Made by a program: the position numbers and the translations under genes
Assembly (NCBI GenBank): GCA_910587515.1
Contig: CAJULW010000025.1
Location: 1-56,386 of the forward strand
Reading direction: 5' to 3'
From: an uncultured Duncaniella sp.
GTDB lineage: Bacteria; Bacteroidota; Bacteroidia; Bacteroidales; Muribaculaceae
Length of the DNA: 56,386 bases
Part shown: positions 53,568 through 56,386 of the stretch, in pieces
How positions within the stretch are numbered: position 1 is the first letter of the stretch
Layout of the letters: every line of letters starts with the position of its first letter
Notes under the pieces: generated by a model
The model's input: only the letters and a program-made list of their open reading frames with translations
The model's database searches: none
Told to the model about the DNA's origin: nothing

Positions 53568-54110
53568 ATGAAACTACATCTTGACACCGTCCGGATGCTT
53601 GACCGGTGGCGACTTCATTTCGCTCATCAGCCCCCGGTGAGCGATGGCGTGTTCCGTCGCAACGACGGTATTGATACGGACGCGATTTTTACGTCTGAAA
53701 TGAATAGGTGGTATCACCGCCTTCTTCTCGAGGCTCCGGAACATCAGCTATGCGTTCATGATATGGCTGAGTCATTTACTATTCCGGAATCGGAAGACGG
53801 GGCGACAGTCCTGTCATTGCCTTCCGATATAGTGAGGATCGTTGAAGTGCGGCTCTCGTCATGGCGACGTTCGGCACGCATCGTGACATCTCCTTATCAT
53901 ATATTGGCAGTGAGGCAGCTTCATCCTTATACTCGCGCGGGCGTGTCGGCTCCGGTTGCGGTTTTTGAAAACGGCAGGTTAAGCCTCTATCCGGCCGCGT
54001 CTTCCGCAGACGTATTGTCGGTGCTGCGTTGTGTCTGCTTCCGCGACGGGGAATATGATTTTGACGATTCTGCGTTATCGTGTGTCTTGAGGGATGTGGA
54101 TATTGATTGA
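53568..54110 (+). CDS. phage head-adaptor-like protein
   Basis: This 180-residue protein has the pattern FTSEMNRWYHRLLLEA ... LSLPSDIVRIVEVRLSSWRR then RLSLYPA. A helix pair is followed by LPSD(I/F)xR(I/L)xxV(R/K)LxxW and an (A/G)xLxLYPA strand. I associate this with P22-gp4-like or DUF6682-type head-completion adaptors of phages. It sits directly before a portal gene (12 bases), which agrees. There is no signal peptide. Function is inferred from context and pattern only. Confidence 0.5.
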   Translation: MKLHLDTVRMLDRWRLHFAHQPPVSDGVFRRNDGIDTDAIFTSEMNRWYHRLLLEAPEHQLCVHDMAESFTIPESEDGATVLSLPSDIVRIVEVRLSSWRRSARIVTSPYHILAVRQLHPYTRAGVSAPVAVFENGRLSLYPAASSADVLSVLRCVCFRDGEYDFDDSALSCVLRDVDID

Positions 54111-54122
54111 AACCATCTAAAA

Positions 54123-55448
54123 ATGTCTCTAATGAAAAATGATATCGCGACACTTCATTCTGTCCTTACGGCCTGGAAAATATGTTCCCGTCTGCGTGCC
54201 GAGCGACGCAGGTTGCTCGCCCATACTTACGGGAGGCAGTGGGAAGATCTTGTAAAGACTTCCGACGGATCTTTTGTGACTGAAAGGGAGAAAGCCGAGC
54301 GTGCTGGAATGAAGCCTTTGACAAATAATCTCCTGCGTGCGCTTGTCAAAAGCGTGGTCGGGCGTTTTCGTTTCAATATATCCAAGTCCGGAGCTTCTTT
54401 GGAGGAGTTGGCCAAAGTCCGGAGCGACAATTTCCTTGACGAGCTTGACAGCCGTCTCCTTGAGGAGTTCCTTATTTCTGGCTGTGCGGTTCAGAAGGTT
54501 GTCTGCGAACGCAGGCCGGGTACGGAACTCGGTGTATGGGTCGACAATGTGAATCCCGACAGGTTTTTTGTCAACGCGTTCTATGATCCGCGAGGTTCCG
54601 ACATAAGGCTTTTAGGCATGATTTCGGATATGACTCTTCCTGAGATAAAACTGCGTTTCGGTCACGGGTCGGGTCGTCGTTGCGCCATGATAGAGAAATG
54701 CTACCGTGAGTGCGAGAACGCTGTATTTCCGGAACTGTTAAATGAATTTTTCGATGATGACCATCCTGTGAATTTTCTGAAACCTTCCGGGAAAGATCTG
54801 TTCAGGGTGATCGAGGTGTGGTCTTTCGATATAGATCCGCATTGCCCCGGAGAGGATCCTCATTGGCATTGCCGTATACTGGCTCCCGACGGAAGAGTGC
54901 TTGACGAGACGCGTTCGCCGCTTCCGTCAGGCGATCATCCTTTCATAGTTAAGCTATATCCCTTGGTCAACGGGGAGGTTCATCCTTTTATAGAAGATCT
55001 CATAGGACAACAGAAGCATATCAACACTTTGATCACGACCATTGACCATATTCTCGCGAATAGCGCCAAGGGTGTTCTGTTAATGCCGGTTGACGCTTTG
55101 CCTCCCGGAATGGATATGTCGGCAGTGGCCGATATGTGGAGTAAGCCAGGCGGTGTCATACCGATAAATCCTTCCGCGCGCCAGCTTCCTGTGGAGATTA
55201 ACTCGCCCGGTTCGAGCCAGGGGGCGTCTATGCTGCTCGATACAGAAATGAAACTTTTTCAACAGATCTCCGGTGTGACATCGGCTTTGCAGGGGCAGCC
55301 GGCCGGTTCCAATATGTCGGCTTCGCTCTATGAGAGCCAGGTGTATAACTCTGCTATAGCTTTGCTTGACATATACGAAACATTCAATTCATTTCGTGAG
55401 TGCCGAGATAGGAAGGCTCTTGAATTTGTTAACATTCTTTCACGGTGA
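54123..55448 (+). CDS. phage portal protein (P22-like)
   Basis: This 441-residue protein shows portal features: an N-terminal helical region, the clip/stem layout, LGMISDMTLPEIKLRFG, HPFIEDLIGQQKHINTLITT then IDHILANSAKGVLL, and the SASLYESQVYNSAIALLDIY stretch near the end, all seen in P22-like portals. The gene is shorter than the P22 portal but similar to compact Bacteroidota phage portals. A portal forms the dodecameric DNA gate of the capsid. Terminase, normally just upstream, is absent here: the adaptor-like gene and then bioB come instead. Confidence 0.75.
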   Translation: MSLMKNDIATLHSVLTAWKICSRLRAERRRLLAHTYGRQWEDLVKTSDGSFVTEREKAERAGMKPLTNNLLRALVKSVVGRFRFNISKSGASLEELAKVRSDNFLDELDSRLLEEFLISGCAVQKVVCERRPGTELGVWVDNVNPDRFFVNAFYDPRGSDIRLLGMISDMTLPEIKLRFGHGSGRRCAMIEKCYRECENAVFPELLNEFFDDDHPVNFLKPSGKDLFRVIEVWSFDIDPHCPGEDPHWHCRILAPDGRVLDETRSPLPSGDHPFIVKLYPLVNGEVHPFIEDLIGQQKHINTLITTIDHILANSAKGVLLMPVDALPPGMDMSAVADMWSKPGGVIPINPSARQLPVEINSPGSSQGASMLLDTEMKLFQQISGVTSALQGQPAGSNMSASLYESQVYNSAIALLDIYETFNSFRECRDRKALEFVNILSR

Positions 55449-55456
55449 TGTGTCGT

Positions 55457-55485
55457 TTGCTTACCATTGTAGTATGGTATATTTG
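55457..55485 (+). promoter_or_regulatory. promoter inside the phage-like cassette
   Basis: TTG (55457-55459), an 18-base spacer and TATATTTG (55478-55485). The palindrome TACCAT-N6-ATGGTA lies across the spacer and a third TACCAT follows at 55497, as for an operator. Confidence 0.6.
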
Positions 55486-55529
55486 CCAATATAAAATACC
55501 ATTGAAACTAACCTAAATAATCAAGTAAC

Positions 55530-55937
55530 ATGCTTTCGTTAATCGACATCCGCAACCGTCATTTCCTTATCGCTGCACAAAGCGTAATAGACAGTCTGCC
55601 TCCGGGCGTTCCGGTGGATCTCCTGTATGTGGCCGACCGGGCTTCCCGACTTCCGGCTCCGCACTATTACTGTACGTATCAATATGCTCTACGGATGGTT
55701 AGGGTGTTGCGTAACGGCCGCATCCGTCTGCGCAATGACCGTCGTCTCGCACTATGGCGCGAACTGGCGTTGCGGGCCGAACGTATCATGAAGTTGCGTG
55801 GAGAGCGTTTGGGCAACGCGCTTTCCTGTGTCCTCGCGGAAGGCGGAGCCTCCCGTTTCTTCATCTCTCCGGCGACAGCCGCTTCTCTCATATATAGGTA
55901 TTACGACCATTCACAATCACGAATCTTAATTCCTTAG
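55530..55937 (+). CDS. small helical protein of phage-like cassette, unknown function
   Basis: This 135-residue basic, mostly helical protein has a helix run (TYQYALRMVRVLRNGRIRLR then ALWRELALRAERIMKLRGER). I do not recognise a family. It follows the portal gene after 81 bases, with its own promoter, and is followed 5 bases later by another unknown gene. It could be a small packaging or DNA-binding protein, but this is guesswork. Confidence 0.6.
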   Translation: MLSLIDIRNRHFLIAAQSVIDSLPPGVPVDLLYVADRASRLPAPHYYCTYQYALRMVRVLRNGRIRLRNDRRLALWRELALRAERIMKLRGERLGNALSCVLAEGGASRFFISPATAASLIYRYYDHSQSRILIP

Positions 55938-55942
55938 TCACC

Positions 55943-56386
55943 ATGCTTTATTCTCTTTCCACCGATGTTATCATTGACACAATTCACGCTTTTGCGGCAA
56001 TGCAGATGCTTTCATCATCCGTAGATGAACGAAAAATACTCGCCCCTTTGCTTGATAACGACCGTCGTGGCACACTTGTACTTTTGGTCAAAAATGCTTT
56101 TGCCGAAACCGTGCTTGATATTTTGCCATACGTCGAGAATGCGGATCTTGACGGAGAGATTCCGTCGGAGTCTCCTGGACACCAACCACCGGATGACGGA
56201 GCCGACCATCTTTTGCAGATAGAATTGCGGGTGGATAAAACTGGTGTCGTTGTTCGTCCTTCTGTCCATGGGCTGGTTCGCAGGGGCCTGGAGTCGGTGA
56301 TCGTAATGCGGGTGCTTGAGTCAGTGGCTCTCGCTGCTTCTGGAAACGGAGCCTCGGCATTGTCCGCGTGTTTCGGGGCGAAAACC
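55943..56386 (+). CDS. unknown protein of phage-like cassette, truncated by window end
   Basis: An open frame starts with ATG at 55943 and runs to the window end without a stop (148 codons so far): MLYSLSTDVIIDTIHAFAAM... It starts 5 bases after the preceding stop, and its first half is helical and hydrophobic. It contains HHLLQ-type acidic stretches (GADHLLQIELRVDKTG) and later LESVALAASGNGASAL. I do not recognise it. Confidence 0.6.
   Translation, partial: MLYSLSTDVIIDTIHAFAAMQMLSSSVDERKILAPLLDNDRRGTLVLLVKNAFAETVLDILPYVENADLDGEIPSESPGHQPPDDGADHLLQIELRVDKTGVVVRPSVHGLVRRGLESVIVMRVLESVALAASGNGASALSACFGAKT

Noticed and set aside
1..56386. CRISPR arrays, rRNA genes, complete insertion sequences
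   Set aside because: No regularly spaced repeats, rRNA sequence, transposase gene or paired terminal inverted repeats were seen.

Overview
The window is chromosomal DNA of a gut-type Bacteroidota (order Bacteroidales). It is most like Muribaculaceae, but that family call is inference from protein style only. The evidence is a SusC/SusD pair with lipoprotein partners, secreted proteins with C-terminal T9SS-like sorting tails, and almost no Shine-Dalgarno sequences. Many genes are preceded by the Bacteroidota promoter TTG-N~19-TAnnTTTG; I place nineteen such sites, at least at the -7 element.

Layout. 1-3.9 kb: the edge of a tRNA-Ala, rlmN, a small HTH protein, a probable structured ncRNA with its own promoter and terminator, and pckA. 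4.0-9.6 kb: a GH78 rhamnosidase fused to a BNR/sialidase-fold domain, a lipoprotein thioredoxin and malate dehydrogenase. 10.4-20.8 kb: one long co-directional unit, SusC - SusD - DUF4843 lipoprotein - PKD-like lipoprotein - thioredoxin - trypsin-like protease - GLPGLI protein, closed by a 17-bp perfect terminator hairpin. No carbohydrase or regulator is in it, so it looks more like an uptake/processing system for peptide or another non-glycan substrate than a classical polysaccharide locus. 21.0-27.7 kb: acyl-CoA synthetase, asd and the large pyruvate:ferredoxin oxidoreductase. 27.7-28.5 kb: the decayed remains of a higBA toxin-antitoxin pair. 28.5-33.5 kb: two secreted proteins with T9SS-like tails (a BspA-like LRR protein and a 1216-residue multidomain adhesin-like protein); the second carries a 9-C homopolymer just after its signal peptide.

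33.8-40.8 kb: a RecD-like helicase with an apparently leaderless start, then a tight five-gene cluster: membrane pseudokinase, acetyltransferase-like protein, two glycosyltransferases and a Wzx-type flippase. 40.9-44.1 kb: a lipoprotein, an ABC ATPase and an FtsX-like permease. 44.3-46.7 kb: a probably frameshifted small lipoprotein gene, then psd - pssA - DUF4834 (phosphatidylethanolamine synthesis). 46.7-53.4 kb: a DegT-type aminotransferase, a carboxylesterase, a GT2 glycosyltransferase, an unusual MetE-like protein, and a bioB-ThiF-like pair in which BioB lacks one classical 2Fe-2S ligand. 53.6 kb to the end: a phage-structural cassette (adaptor-like protein, portal protein, two unknowns, the last open at the window edge), with no terminase or integrase visible.

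Strongest leads for new biology are the pseudoknotted ncRNA candidate (1.63-1.87 kb), the SusCD-protease-thioredoxin unit, the pseudokinase-led glycan cluster, the terminase-less portal cassette, and the BioB/ThiF overlap. All functional calls come from reading motifs; no database search was run.
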